DNA of 64,000 bases from Synechococcus sp. Nb3U1 (GTDB lineage: Bacteria > Cyanobacteriota > Cyanobacteriia > Thermostichales > Thermostichaceae). The notes beneath the pieces are model-generated. The model saw nothing but the letters and a program-made list of their open reading frames with translations. It ran no database searches and had not been told where the DNA came from. Positions 37,203 to 45,950 of this stretch are shown one piece after another. The stretch is taken from contig NZ_JAKFYQ010000001.1 of assembly GCF_021533835.1 (NCBI RefSeq), positions 5,001-69,000 on the forward strand, given 5' to 3'. The translations under genes were made by a program, and so were the position numbers. The number at the start of each line of letters is the position of its first letter. Position 1 is the stretch's first letter.

Positions 37203-39440
37203 ATGCCTAGGCAGATCGTCATTGCTGAGCAACATCGAGTTGCAGCCGTCTTCGCCGAAGATCAAGTTCAAGAGCTGATCGTTGCCAGTGGTGTTCACCA
37301 GGTGGGAGACGTTTATCTGGGGGTGATCGAGAACGTCCTGCCTAGCATCGACGCGGCCTTTGTCAACATAGGCCCTTCTGAGCGCAATGGTTTTATCCAT
37401 GTCACCGACCTAGGTCCGCTGCGCATCAAGCGGAGCCATGCTTCCATTACTGAGCTGGTGTTGCCCCAGCAAAAAGTATTGGTTCAGGTGATGAAGGAAC
37501 CCACCGGCAACAAAGGGCCACGCCTTACTGGAGATCTGGCCTTTCCAGGACGGTATTTGGTGTTGCGCCCCTACGGCAAAGGCGTTCATTTGTCCCGCCG
37601 CATTGAGGATCGAGAAGAACGTAACCGCCTGAAATCCCTGGCCATCCTGATCAAGCCAGCACAAATGGGCCTACTGGTGCGCACCGAGGCAGAAGGGGTG
37701 TCTGAAGAGGCGATGATCGACGACCTGGAGCAATTAAAAAGACTCTGGGAAGACATTCAGCAACAGTACCAGTCGGCGCGTGGGCCGGGGCTACTTAACC
37801 GGGATGACGACTTTATTCAACGGGTTTTGCGGGATGTTTACTCCGAGGATGTGAACCGCATTGTCACCGATTCACCCGCAGGAGCTAAGCGAGTCCGCGG
37901 CTATCTGCAAAGTTGGAACAAAGGCCAAATGCCCGCCGGGATCTTTGTGGATGCCCACCGCGAGCCCACCCATATCTTGGAATATTTCCGGGTCAATGCT
38001 GTCATTCGCCAAGCCTTGCGCCCACGGGTGGATTTGCCCTCGGGTGGCTATATCATCATCGAGCCCACAGAAGCCCTGACGGTGATCGATGTCAACTCCG
38101 GCTCCTTTACCCAATCGGCTACCTCCCGTGAGACAGTGCTGTGGACCAACTGTGAAGCGGCCACCGAAATTGCCCGCCAACTGAAATTACGCAACATTGC
38201 CGGGGTGATCGTGGTGGATTTCATCGATATGGATTCCCGCCGCGACCAGTTACAGGTGTTGGAGCATTTCAACAAAGCGCTTTCTAGCGACAAGGCTCGT
38301 CCGCAGGTGGCACAACTGTCGGAATTGGGGCTGGTGGAGCTAACCCGCAAACGGCAGGGACAAAGCCTATACGAGATCTTCGGCCACTCCTGTCCCACCT
38401 GTGAGGGACTGGGGATCCTGGCCCGATTGCCCGGGGTTGAGCCAGGCCGTCTACTGACGGTAGAAAATGGCCTGATGGTGACACTGCCCGACGAAGGCGC
38501 TGACGCTCCGCGACGTGCCGGGCAGGATGAAGAAAGCTCCGCCATTCTGGTGCCGCGAGATGGTGATTCCCAGCGGGTGCGTTTGCGGGTGGGAAATGAT
38601 GGGGTGCCCCGCGCAGAGAGTCGTGTCCCTCTACGGCGATCTCGCTCTGGCCCAGGACAACGACGCTACGGCCCGACGGGTGGCCTGGATCCGTTCTCTC
38701 CCTTTGGTAGCCCGGCGGAGTTGGAGGACGAGGCTCGCTCAGAAGGGGGACGTAAGCGCCAAGAGTGGGGGGATCCCCGGCAGCGCAGTGGATCTCGGGG
38801 GGGAGATAGCGAAGAAGGAGATGCCCTCCCGGCTGCAGAACCTTTCGGGGATGATTTCCTGCCAGACACGGCTAATATCGGTGAACCCAGCTCTGGTTCA
38901 CGAGTCGGCCAAAAACGCAGAGACTCCCGTCGTTCTGGACGAGGAGAAGAGGGAGAAGGCTACAGCCCCCGTAAAGACTACATCTCGCTGACCCGAGCGG
39001 AAGAAAGTCGACCTGCTCCGGCGCGGCAAACCATCACAGTTGAGATGACCCCACTGCAACAACGAGTGTACTCAGAATTGGGCTTGTCACCGCTGCTGCT
39101 CCTTGAGCCGCTGCCGCCTCTGGGTCGAGATACGGTGGTTACGGTGGCTCTGCCGGGTATGACTCCAGCCTCGGTGGATACGCCAACGGAGCTAGAGGGC
39201 AGTGAATCCTTGCTTGGGGATGCGCCGGAATCTCCGGAATCTGAAGTGGGTGTTGGGATCGAACCAGAAGCAGAACCACGGGATCCGAGCCGCTCTTTTC
39301 AGGCAGACTTGGCTGAGGGAGAGGATATTCCGCCGGAGCCAGTTGCTGAGGCACCAGCCCCAGAGCTGAAAGAACTGGTGGTGAACCCAGCCAAGCAATC
39401 TCCAGCAGCTTCAAGACGACGGCGCTCCCGCAGCAGTTAG
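37203..39440 (+). CDS. rne: Ribonuclease E/G
   Basis: 745 aa from the ATG at 37203 (MPRQIVIAEQ). The catalytic half (about 1-400) has the S1 domain, with VGDVYLGVIENVLPSIDAAF, and the DNase I-like active site with TVIDVNSGSF and VVDFIDMD, whose aspartates bind Mg2+. The zinc-link cysteines are in SCPTCEGLG. The C-terminal 330 residues are low complexity and end in SRRRRSRSS. In cyanobacterial RNase E such an arginine-rich terminal patch binds polynucleotide phosphorylase. It starts mRNA decay and rRNA/tRNA processing. It precedes rnhB, a common cyanobacterial pair. Confidence 0.96.
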   Translation: MPRQIVIAEQHRVAAVFAEDQVQELIVASGVHQVGDVYLGVIENVLPSIDAAFVNIGPSERNGFIHVTDLGPLRIKRSHASITELVLPQQKVLVQVMKEPTGNKGPRLTGDLAFPGRYLVLRPYGKGVHLSRRIEDREERNRLKSLAILIKPAQMGLLVRTEAEGVSEEAMIDDLEQLKRLWEDIQQQYQSARGPGLLNRDDDFIQRVLRDVYSEDVNRIVTDSPAGAKRVRGYLQSWNKGQMPAGIFVDAHREPTHILEYFRVNAVIRQALRPRVDLPSGGYIIIEPTEALTVIDVNSGSFTQSATSRETVLWTNCEAATEIARQLKLRNIAGVIVVDFIDMDSRRDQLQVLEHFNKALSSDKARPQVAQLSELGLVELTRKRQGQSLYEIFGHSCPTCEGLGILARLPGVEPGRLLTVENGLMVTLPDEGADAPRRAGQDEESSAILVPRDGDSQRVRLRVGNDGVPRAESRVPLRRSRSGPGQRRYGPTGGLDPFSPFGSPAELEDEARSEGGRKRQEWGDPRQRSGSRGGDSEEGDALPAAEPFGDDFLPDTANIGEPSSGSRVGQKRRDSRRSGRGEEGEGYSPRKDYISLTRAEESRPAPARQTITVEMTPLQQRVYSELGLSPLLLLEPLPPLGRDTVVTVALPGMTPASVDTPTELEGSESLLGDAPESPESEVGVGIEPEAEPRDPSRSFQADLAEGEDIPPEPVAEAPAPELKELVVNPAKQSPAASRRRRSRSS

Positions 39441-39938
39441 AAGTTCGACATGGAGTTGATTAGGTTTAGGTTAGTTAGGCAGAAGGCAAAACTGTTGGCG
39501 ATAGTATGTTTCTCCTCTCCGAATCCCTGTAGAGTAGATGCGCGGTAGGGTAGATGCGCGCTTGCTCTGCTGATGGCTCCTGATTAAGTTGGCCCTGTCA
39601 ATTTGAATCTGTCAACTTGAATTGGGAGTGGGAATATGAAAAACCAAGGTCAAGAAGAAATTCCTGTCGGACAAAGGGTTGGCCTGTATTGGCTGTAGTC
39701 TGTATCGCTGGAAAAGGCTGTAATCTTGATTTTTCTTTTATTTTAATAAAACCTTGCCGCCTAGCGTGACAAGAGTTTGCTTAACAGTCTTGGGTAACGG
39801 GCTACAGTCGTTTCCTTTGAGTAGCCCTAGGCCCTTTCCCTTCGTGATATCTATATCTAATCTCTGCACGCCCCAAAATCTCGACTTGAACTTGGTTTGC
39901 AATACTTAGTCTATTGCTCATTGCCAGGCTTGTGGAGT
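39441..39938. other. Intergenic region between rne and rnhB with short repeats
   Basis: 498 bases without a supported gene. It holds three short structures. Two near-identical 16-base units GTAGRGTAGATGCGCG lie in tandem around 39530-39561. Two 14-base units CTGTCAAYTTGAAT lie in tandem around 39594-39621. A solitary copy of the TIR-element end, CGCTGGAAAAGGCTGTA, lies at about 39706-39721. An AT-rich stretch follows (39725-39755, TTTTTCTTTTATTTTAATAA), which could be an UP-element or terminator tail. Promoter boxes for rnhB were not clearly identified. Confidence 0.5.
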
Positions 39939-40568
39939 ATGGGAAACCAGGTGCAGCCCAGTTTGGTTTGGGAGGGATCCCTTTGGCAACAAGGGATCCA
40001 CTGGGTCGCGGGGGTCGATGAAGTGGGGCGGGGATCCCTGGCGGGGCCGGTGGTGGCAGCGGCGGTGATTCTACCAGTGGGGATGGATCCCGCAGAACTA
40101 GGAGGGGTGAGGGATTCCAAACAACTGCGCCCACAGCAACGAACTCGATTGGCGGAGCGGATTCGACAGGTAGCCCTAGCCGTCGCGATCGGGAGTGCCT
40201 CCGCAGCTGAGATTGACCAGATCAACATTCGGCAGGCAACGGTGCTGGCCATGCAACGGGCTTTGGCTCAGTTGGGTCAGGTTGAGCACATTTTGCTGGA
40301 TGGATTGCCCCTAGCCGAGCTGGGATCCTGGCAAACGGCGCTGGTGAAGGGGGATCAAATCAGCCTATCCATTGCTGCTGCTTCGATTGTGGCCAAGGTC
40401 TGGCGAGATACCCTGATGCAGAACTGGGATCGGCAGTACCCCGGCTATGGCTGGGGAACCAACGTTGGCTATGGCACCCGCCAGCATCGACAGGCCCTGC
40501 AAGACTTGGGACTGACTCCGCAGCACCGCTGCAGTTTTGTCCACTTGGCAGAGCTGAAGGCAAATTGA
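39939..40568 (+). CDS. rnhB: Ribonuclease HII
   Basis: 209 aa from the ATG at 39939; an upstream GTG/TTG-type extension to 39897 is open but unconserved. The catalytic aspartate-glutamate pair is in [16 protein letters not shown]. Further active-site residues are in RDSKQL and ILLDGLP, and in the family segment [14 protein letters not shown]. It cleaves RNA of RNA-DNA hybrids and single ribonucleotides misincorporated in DNA, using Mg2+ or Mn2+. The tail carries the GTRQHRQAL signature. It is the last gene before tRNA-Arg, 24 bases away. Confidence 0.95.
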   Translation: MGNQVQPSLVWEGSLWQQGIHWVAGVDEVGRGSLAGPVVAAAVILPVGMDPAELGGVRDSKQLRPQQRTRLAERIRQVALAVAIGSASAAEIDQINIRQATVLAMQRALAQLGQVEHILLDGLPLAELGSWQTALVKGDQISLSIAAASIVAKVWRDTLMQNWDRQYPGYGWGTNVGYGTRQHRQALQDLGLTPQHRCSFVHLAELKAN

Positions 40569-40592
40569 TAGAATACGAACCGCAGTTACGTT

Positions 40593-40666
40593 GCCCACGT
40601 AGCTCAGTGGACTAGAGCACTGGGTTCCGGTCCCAGGTGTCGGAGGTTCGAATCCTTTCGTGGGCG
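40593..40666 (+). tRNA. trnR-CCG: tRNA-Arg (anticodon CCG)
   Basis: A 74-nt cloverleaf. The acceptor arms GCCCACG and CGTGGGC pair perfectly, with discriminator G. The D-arm is GCTC...GAGC. The anticodon stem CTGGG/CCCAG encloses the loop TTCCGGT with anticodon CCG (40626-40628 area). The T-arm GGAGG/CCTTT has the loop TTCGAAT. No CCA is encoded; CTT follows. It lies between rnhB and a GNAT gene whose open frame starts inside the acceptor arm. Confidence 0.95.
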
Positions 40667-41160
40667 CTTCTCCTCGGATTATCTCTCCGCTCTACCGTCA
40701 AGCCACCCCACAAGAGGACTTGCTCTTGGGGAATCATTTTCTGCAGTTGTGGCGGGATAACGGCTTCAGCCCAGACCAAATTCGGGCAGATGGATTAGAA
40801 AGGATCCTCTCTTTTATTGAACAATTTATTGAACAAGCGCGGCAAACCTTGCAGTTTCAAGCCTTTGTTGCCCAACTAGAGGGTCAAGTGGTGGGCTCCG
40901 TTGGCTGCCAGTTGTTTACAGGCTTATACCCTCTGGTTTTGAGAGAAGACTGTCGCAAGTACGGATACATTTGGGGCGTCTATGTCGAGCCGGACTTTCG
41001 CCGTCGGGGGATTGCTCGGCAGTTGACCCAGTTAGTACTGGAATACCTACACTCTATCGGCTGTACCCGCGCAATTTTACACGCCTCTCCCAGTGGAAGA
41101 CCTGTTTACGAGAAGTTGGGGTTTGTAACTTCTAGCGAGATGCGATTGGATCTCATCTGA
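40660..41160 (+). CDS. GNAT family N-acetyltransferase
   Basis: 166 aa if the GTG at 40660 is used. The acetyl-CoA-binding motif is in GVYVEPDFRRRGIARQL, followed by the family end segment LHASPSGRPVYEKLGFV. It transfers an acetyl group from acetyl-CoA to an unknown amine. The start is a puzzle: the GTG lies in the 3' acceptor strand of tRNA-Arg, and no ATG occurs before the conserved domain. Other choices are ATT codons at 40678 or TTG codons near 40720, the latter already inside the domain. Translation may begin at a non-standard codon after tRNA processing, or the gene lost its original start. Confidence 0.82.
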   Translation: MGASPRIISPLYRQATPQEDLLLGNHFLQLWRDNGFSPDQIRADGLERILSFIEQFIEQARQTLQFQAFVAQLEGQVVGSVGCQLFTGLYPLVLREDCRKYGYIWGVYVEPDFRRRGIARQLTQLVLEYLHSIGCTRAILHASPSGRPVYEKLGFVTSSEMRLDLI

Positions 41161-41217
41161 GGAATTTGAGATGTCGAATGAGATGTCGAAAATAGCAAGA
41201 TAGAGACCCGGACTCAA

Positions 41218-42174
41218 TCAACCATATAAATGCGCTACATACTCTCCATAGCCGTTGTAGGGCAAGGTTGGCACCGTCTGCCAATGGGAGCGGGATCCAA
41301 ATCCGATCAGGGTTTCCTGTGCTTGTGACCAACGGGGATGAGGCACCGTCGGATCCACGTTGGCTTCAAATCCATATTCATCAGGGGCTAAGGTGTTCCA
41401 AAAGGTGGGGGGTTGCTCCGCTAGAAATTCAATTTTGACGATGGATTTCCCCCCCTTAAAGCCATATTTCCATGGGAGCACCATGCGAATCGGAGCCCCA
41501 TGCTGTTTGGGCAGCGGTTTGCCATAAATCCCCAGGGCGAAAAAGGCCAACTCATTCGCCATTTCTTCAATCCGCAAGCCCTCGGTATAGGGCCAGGGCA
41601 AGTTGGGGGGCCAAATGGGGCCATACATGATGTCACGGTCATAAAAGGAGGTGAAGCGGACAAATTTGGCCTCCGACAAGGGATCCACCCGTTCGATCAA
41701 CAACCGCATCGGAAAACCCAACCAGGGCACTACCATTGCCCAAGCTTCCACACAGCGGAAGCGATAAATGCGTTCTTCTAAGGGGAACCTAAACAGATCT
41801 TCAAGGCCCAGCTTTTGCGGTTGCCGTACCAGCCCTGTGATTTCGACCGTCCAGGGATCTGTCGGCAGAGCCTGTGCCCCCCGCCAAATTCGTTTGCCGG
41901 ATCCAAATTCATAAAAGTTATTATAGCGGGCTGCAACAATCTCTTCGGTGAGAGGTCGCTCTGGATCTGAAAAAGTGGGGTTCAAAAGGATCCCACTCAA
42001 GTCCCGTTCCACAGAAGGAGCTGCTTCTCTGCTGCCAAACCCAAAAATGGAGAAACTGGCCCCTGCCCCGGCGGATCCCAGTTGGGTGAGAAATCGCCGC
42101 CGGTCCAAAAAGATTGCTTCCGGTGTAACCGGGGTTTCTTGTTGCCAGGGGCGAGGAACCTGGAGCCCGAGCAT
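41218..42174 (-). CDS. msrP: Protein-methionine-sulfoxide reductase catalytic subunit MsrP (YedY-like)
   Basis: 318 aa. The twin-arginine signal DRRRFLTQLG near residue 25 means export by Tat with its molybdopterin cofactor already bound. The molybdenum-ligating cysteine is in YRFRCVEAWAMVVPW. Other family segments are FTSFYDRDIMYGP, QHGAPIRMVLPWKYG and the end TLPYNGYGEYVAHLYG. MsrP reduces oxidised methionines in periplasmic proteins. The heme partner MsrQ, found beside it in E. coli, is not in this window, as is frequent in cyanobacteria, so electrons must come from another source. Confidence 0.93.
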   Translation of the reverse strand: MLGLQVPRPWQQETPVTPEAIFLDRRRFLTQLGSAGAGASFSIFGFGSREAAPSVERDLSGILLNPTFSDPERPLTEEIVAARYNNFYEFGSGKRIWRGAQALPTDPWTVEITGLVRQPQKLGLEDLFRFPLEERIYRFRCVEAWAMVVPWLGFPMRLLIERVDPLSEAKFVRFTSFYDRDIMYGPIWPPNLPWPYTEGLRIEEMANELAFFALGIYGKPLPKQHGAPIRMVLPWKYGFKGGKSIVKIEFLAEQPPTFWNTLAPDEYGFEANVDPTVPHPRWSQAQETLIGFGSRSHWQTVPTLPYNGYGEYVAHLYG

Positions 42175-42308
42175 ACATCAGCCATCCTTTAGGCGGGGAA
42201 AAGTCTGCTGCCAAAATTTACTCTACCGTCAACGGCCAGGAAAACTCTGTAGGTAGAGGATCACATAGGCTATGTGGACTTGTGAACCGAGCCAAATCGT
42301 TGCTGCAT

Positions 42309-42782
42309 TTACCCAGTTGACTCCGTTGACACCTGTTTGAGCAGATCCGCCGCATGGGTTTCCACTTTAACCTTGCTGACGATGGCTTCGATCTTGCCTT
42401 GCGGGTCGATGATAAACGTGGTGCGATGAATGCCGTTGTACTCTTTGCCCATGAATTTCTTCGGGCCGAATACCCCGTAGGCTGTGGCCACCTGTGCCCC
42501 CTCATCCACCAACAACGGAAAGGGCAACTGGAACTTCTGGGCAAACTTTTGATGGGAACGGGCATTGTCCGCGCTTACCCCCAATACGCGGATCCCCTGC
42601 GCCTGATAGTCCGCGTAAGCATCTCGAAACCCACAGGCTTCTTTGGTGCAGCCGGGAGTATTGTCTCGGGGGTAAAAGTAAAGCACCACCCGCTGCCCCC
42701 GCAAATCGCTCAAGCAAATGAGGTTGCCCTCTGCATCCGGCAAGGTAAAGTCAGGGGCGGGATCCCCGACAGAAAGACTCAT
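42309..42782 (-). CDS. bcp: Thioredoxin-dependent peroxiredoxin PrxQ/Bcp
   Basis: 157 aa of the PrxQ/BCP family. The peroxidatic cysteine is in YPRDNTPGCTKEACGFRD, and the resolving cysteine is five residues after it, as in atypical PrxQ enzymes with an intramolecular disulfide. The N-terminal fold starts VGDPAPDFTLPDAEGN. It reduces peroxides with thioredoxin as electron donor and is cytoplasmic. It is followed by a 130-base gap and then msrP on the same strand, so two oxidative-repair genes sit side by side. The infC gene lies 16 bases upstream and may share a transcript. Confidence 0.95.
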   Translation of the reverse strand: MSLSVGDPAPDFTLPDAEGNLICLSDLRGQRVVLYFYPRDNTPGCTKEACGFRDAYADYQAQGIRVLGVSADNARSHQKFAQKFQLPFPLLVDEGAQVATAYGVFGPKKFMGKEYNGIHRTTFIIDPQGKIEAIVSKVKVETHAADLLKQVSTESTG

Positions 42783-42797
42783 AGACGGGATCCCTCC

Positions 42798-43355
42798 TTA
42801 GGCTAATTTCTTGGGGGAGAGGATCATAATCATGTTTCGCCCTTCTTTGCGGGGGGCTTGCTGCATTTCCGCTACTTCTTCTAGGTCTTTGAACAGACGG
42901 CGCAACAATTCTTCTCCCAACTCGGCGTGCTGAGCCTCCCGACCGCGGAACATAACGGTCGCTTTCACCTTGTCACCATCCGCCATAAATTGCTGGGCAC
43001 TGCGCAGACGGACATTGTAGTCATGCTCGCCAATGTTGTAACGAAACTTCACTTCCTTTACTTCGGCAGTGTGTTGTTTCTTGCGCGCTTCCCGCTCTTT
43101 TTTCTCTTTCTCAAACTTGAACTTGCCGTAGTCCATAATGCGGCAGACGGGCGGATCGGCTTTGTCGCTCACCAAGACCAAATCTAGGTCTTTTTCTTCT
43201 GCCAATCGCAGGGCTTCGCGCGGGCTCATGATCCCCAGTTGTCCGCCGTCGGTATCGATGAGACGGATTTTGGGGAAGCGGATGCGCTCGTTAATGTTCG
43301 GCAGCTCTGCACGCTGCTTGCGGGGGAAGCGGTCAAATGGACGCTCTAAGGCCAA
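42798..43355 (-). CDS. infC: Translation initiation factor IF-3
   Basis: 185 aa. The N-terminal domain has [20 protein letters not shown], the linker is lysine-rich, and the C-terminal domain has [20 protein letters not shown] and [21 protein letters not shown]-3 binds the 30S subunit and checks the start codon. The start is the TTG at 43353-43355, preceded by AGAGAGGAAAAC, a strong ribosome binding site. No ATG is available in the conserved N-terminus. A non-AUG start of infC is known in other bacteria, where IF-3 discriminates against its own start codon for feedback control. No rpmI/rplT follow here. Confidence 0.96.
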   Translation of the reverse strand: MALERPFDRFPRKQRAELPNINERIRFPKIRLIDTDGGQLGIMSPREALRLAEEKDLDLVLVSDKADPPVCRIMDYGKFKFEKEKKEREARKKQHTAEVKEVKFRYNIGEHDYNVRLRSAQQFMADGDKVKATVMFRGREAQHAELGEELLRRLFKDLEEVAEMQQAPRKEGRNMIMILSPKKLA

Positions 43356-43554
43356 GTTTTCCTCTCTATGAGATATCTACGAGATAACGAAGGGGTAGCA
43401 AGCCTCGTTTCGCCGATGCTAGCCGATGGGTTGTGCCAGCGAAAGGGCAAGGCATGCTCCACCTATATTAGCTAGCATTTTCCGTCTCGTTCTGGGGTTG
43501 TTAAGGCCTGCTGACTTAGGGATTCTGCCAGATTTAGGCATCAACCACGGTAGG

Positions 43555-43869
43555 ATGACCAGGGTAACGATCCTGCTGAGAGAACCCAGGCTTCAGCAGA
43601 TCCGCCATTATTTTCTACTGTGGTTCGTAGGGAGGGCAAAAGCAGTGCAGTTAGGTTTAACTCAACGGGAACTGACGGAATTGACCCGAAAGTCGGTACA
43701 ACTGATCCTGAGTGGGCGTGAGGGGGATAGCGAAGCCTTGACCCAATACAAAACCTCTGCTCAATTCCGGGCTGGGGTGCAACTGGCTTGTGCGGCGATG
43801 GTCTTGGTCTTAGCGGAAAACAATGAGCGCATCAGCCAACAGTTGGCTAGCCTCCAGAAGGAATCCTGA
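43555..43869 (+). CDS. Small hypothetical protein
   Basis: 104 aa from the ATG at 43555; the open frame reaches back to 43426 but that part looks non-coding. Family not recognised. It is predicted helical, with the pattern LTQRELTELTRKSVQLILSG that could be a helix-turn-helix-like unit, and a second helix-rich half (AGVQLACAAMVLVLAENNER). A small regulatory or scaffolding role is possible but not shown. Its stop overlaps by about 23 bases with the stop of the convergent gene on the minus strand. Confidence 0.55.
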   Translation: MTRVTILLREPRLQQIRHYFLLWFVGRAKAVQLGLTQRELTELTRKSVQLILSGREGDSEALTQYKTSAQFRAGVQLACAAMVLVLAENNERISQQLASLQKES

Positions 43870-44263
43870 GGTGAGTTCGAACCTGATGCCATACCTGCCC
43901 TAGGGAGCTGCACCAGCTGAGGGGGGCTAGGCCTCCAGCCCCAAGTTTTGCCTGCGATCCCTGCGGGGGTTGAACCTTTGCCGGAAAGGCTAACCCCAAC
44001 CGGATCAAGTGGGCACAGGCTTGGCGAACCGCGAACAGGTCTTCTTCTAGATCGAGGCTGATTTGCTGCACCGTTGTGCCTGGAGAGAGTTGTTCCCAAA
44101 CACTCCATTGCAGCGGGGTGAGCTTGACTGAAGGGATCCCTTTTGAACTGCGGCACAGGTGGGCGGATGGATCGGGCCACTCCTCTAAGCTCGGAGCTGC
44201 TGGCGGGGAGTAAGGCACATCTGGAAAACTGGGGCTCATGGCGAGAACAACAACACGGGTCAT
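43847..44263 (-). CDS. Hypothetical protein with winged-helix-like segment
   Basis: 138 aa from the ATG at 44263; in-frame codons continue to 44350. A central segment (LTPLQWSVWEQLSPGTTVQQ followed by a second helix ending HLIRLGLAFPA) has the pattern of the winged-helix part seen after DUF4388 in bacterial regulators. The rest is rich in Pro and Ser, with no recognised domain. The other long minus-strand frame through the same region (43761-44345) lacks such a pattern and was rejected. It converges on the small gene upstream of it on the plus strand. Role unknown. Confidence 0.5.
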   Translation of the reverse strand: MTRVVVLAMSPSFPDVPYSPPAAPSLEEWPDPSAHLCRSSKGIPSVKLTPLQWSVWEQLSPGTTVQQISLDLEEDLFAVRQACAHLIRLGLAFPAKVQPPQGSQAKLGAGGLAPLSWCSSLGQVWHQVRTHLRIPSGG

Positions 44264-44442
44264 CCCCTTGCCTCGAAAAACCGAATCGGCGGTGACAGGG
44301 TCGATCCTTCCGCGAGGTCTGGGGGACAGGGATCCCAGCCAACAACTCATGGCAGGATCATGGATGGATGATGAACGATAACCGGGGAAAAATCAGGGAA
44401 AAGTTGACATCTTGGTAGCTTTTTTATCGCATCGGGACACCT

Positions 44443-45933
44443 TTGAGTGATTTAGATTACATTAGATCACTTGGATCCCAAGGGATCCCGACTAGCCTAG
44501 CGGAGGAGGAAACTTTGGTTCAGGTGCGCAGCGAACGGGATTCGATGGGGGAGCGGCAACTGCCGGAGTCGGTCTATTACGGCATTCAAACCGCCCGTGC
44601 TCTGGAGAATTTCCCTATCAGTGGTCTCAAGCCCTTACCTGAATATGTGGATGCTTGTCTGCTCATCAAAAAAGCAGCTGCCAAGGTGAATGGGGAGTTG
44701 GGGTGCATTCCTGCGGATGTGGCCGAGGCCATTGTGCGAGCAGCAGATGAAATTTTACAGGGATCCCTGCGGGATCAATTTGTGGTGGATGTCTATCAGG
44801 CGGGAGCGGGTACCTCCCACCACATGAATGTCAACGAGGTGCTGGCCAACCGGGCCTTGGAGATCCTGGGAGAACCCAAAGGTCACTACGACCGCGTGAG
44901 CCCCAACGACCACGTCAACTACGGCCAATCCACCAACGATGTCATCCCCACTGCGATGCGGCTGGCGGCTCTGTTGCGAGTGCGGCAGAATTTGTTACCC
45001 ACCCTGGATCATTTGGTGGCGGCACTCGGACAAAAAGCAACCGAATTTCAGTCAATCCTCAAGGCCGGGCGTACCCATCTGCAGGATGCTGTCCCGGTGC
45101 GGCTGGGAGATAGCTTTGGTGCATACCAGGTGATCTTGGCCCAACATCGCCAGTGGATCGACCAGGCCAGTCAGGCCCTGTACAGCTTGGGATTGGGGGG
45201 AAGCGCTGCGGGTACTGGGCTCAATACCCACCCCCACTATCGGCAACAGGTGGGGCAACGGCTGGCGGAGTTGACCCAACTGCCCCTGACCCCAGCCCCC
45301 CATTTGATGGCGGCCATGCAGAGTATGGCTCCCTTTGTGCATCTGTCGGGATCCCTACGCAACCTGGCTCAAGACTGCATCAAGCTGGCCAACGACCTAC
45401 GCCTGATGGATTCTGGCCCCAAAACTGGCCTCAAGGAGATCCAGCTGCCGCCGGTGCAACCAGGATCCTCGATCATGCCGGGCAAATACAATCCGGTGAT
45501 GGCAGAAATGCTGAACATGGTCTGCTTTCAGGTGATTGGGTTGGATGGGGCGATCACCCTTTGTGCTCAAGCCGGACAATTTGAGCTGAATGTGATGATG
45601 CCTCTGATCGCCTATGACCTGCTGCACAGCCTGCGGATCTTGAATAACAGCTTGCGGGTCTTTACGGAACGCTGCATTCAAGGGATTACACCCCAGCCAG
45701 AACGATGTCGCCACTACGCGGAAGGGACTCTCGCCCTGGTAACCGCCCTCAACCCCTACATCGGCTATTTGCAAGCTGCAGAGGTGGCCAAAACCTCTCT
45801 GGAAACGGGGCGATCAATCCGGGCAATTGTCCTAGAGCGCAATTTGATGACTCCAGAACAGGTGGCGGAGGTACTAAACCTGGAGGCGATGAGCCAGATG
45901 CAACCTCTTGCTCAATCCCCCCTTGTTGATTGA
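44443..45933 (+). CDS. aspA: Aspartate ammonia-lyase
   Basis: 496 aa if the TTG at 44443 is used. An ATG at 44545 would cut off the conserved RSERDSMGERQLPE, so the start must lie upstream of it, perhaps at a GTG near 44524. The fumarase/aspartase signature GSSIMPGKYNPV is present. Other substrate-binding parts are AGAGTSHHMNVNEVLANRA and NDHVNYGQSTNDVIPTA. The enzyme interconverts aspartate and fumarate plus ammonia. Class II fumarase is the main alternative, but the SxxNxNEV pattern and the MNVNEV segment favour aspartase. No ribosome binding site stands out before the TTG. Confidence 0.88.
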   Translation: MSDLDYIRSLGSQGIPTSLAEEETLVQVRSERDSMGERQLPESVYYGIQTARALENFPISGLKPLPEYVDACLLIKKAAAKVNGELGCIPADVAEAIVRAADEILQGSLRDQFVVDVYQAGAGTSHHMNVNEVLANRALEILGEPKGHYDRVSPNDHVNYGQSTNDVIPTAMRLAALLRVRQNLLPTLDHLVAALGQKATEFQSILKAGRTHLQDAVPVRLGDSFGAYQVILAQHRQWIDQASQALYSLGLGGSAAGTGLNTHPHYRQQVGQRLAELTQLPLTPAPHLMAAMQSMAPFVHLSGSLRNLAQDCIKLANDLRLMDSGPKTGLKEIQLPPVQPGSSIMPGKYNPVMAEMLNMVCFQVIGLDGAITLCAQAGQFELNVMMPLIAYDLLHSLRILNNSLRVFTERCIQGITPQPERCRHYAEGTLALVTALNPYIGYLQAAEVAKTSLETGRSIRAIVLERNLMTPEQVAEVLNLEAMSQMQPLAQSPLVD

Positions 45934-45950
45934 ATCTCTACTGAATCTCT

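Noticed and set aside
43761-44345. 194-aa minus-strand frame overlapping the hypothetical gene at 43847-44263
   Set aside because: The alternative frame has the helical winged-helix-like pattern; this one is Pro/Ser/Arg-rich without pattern.
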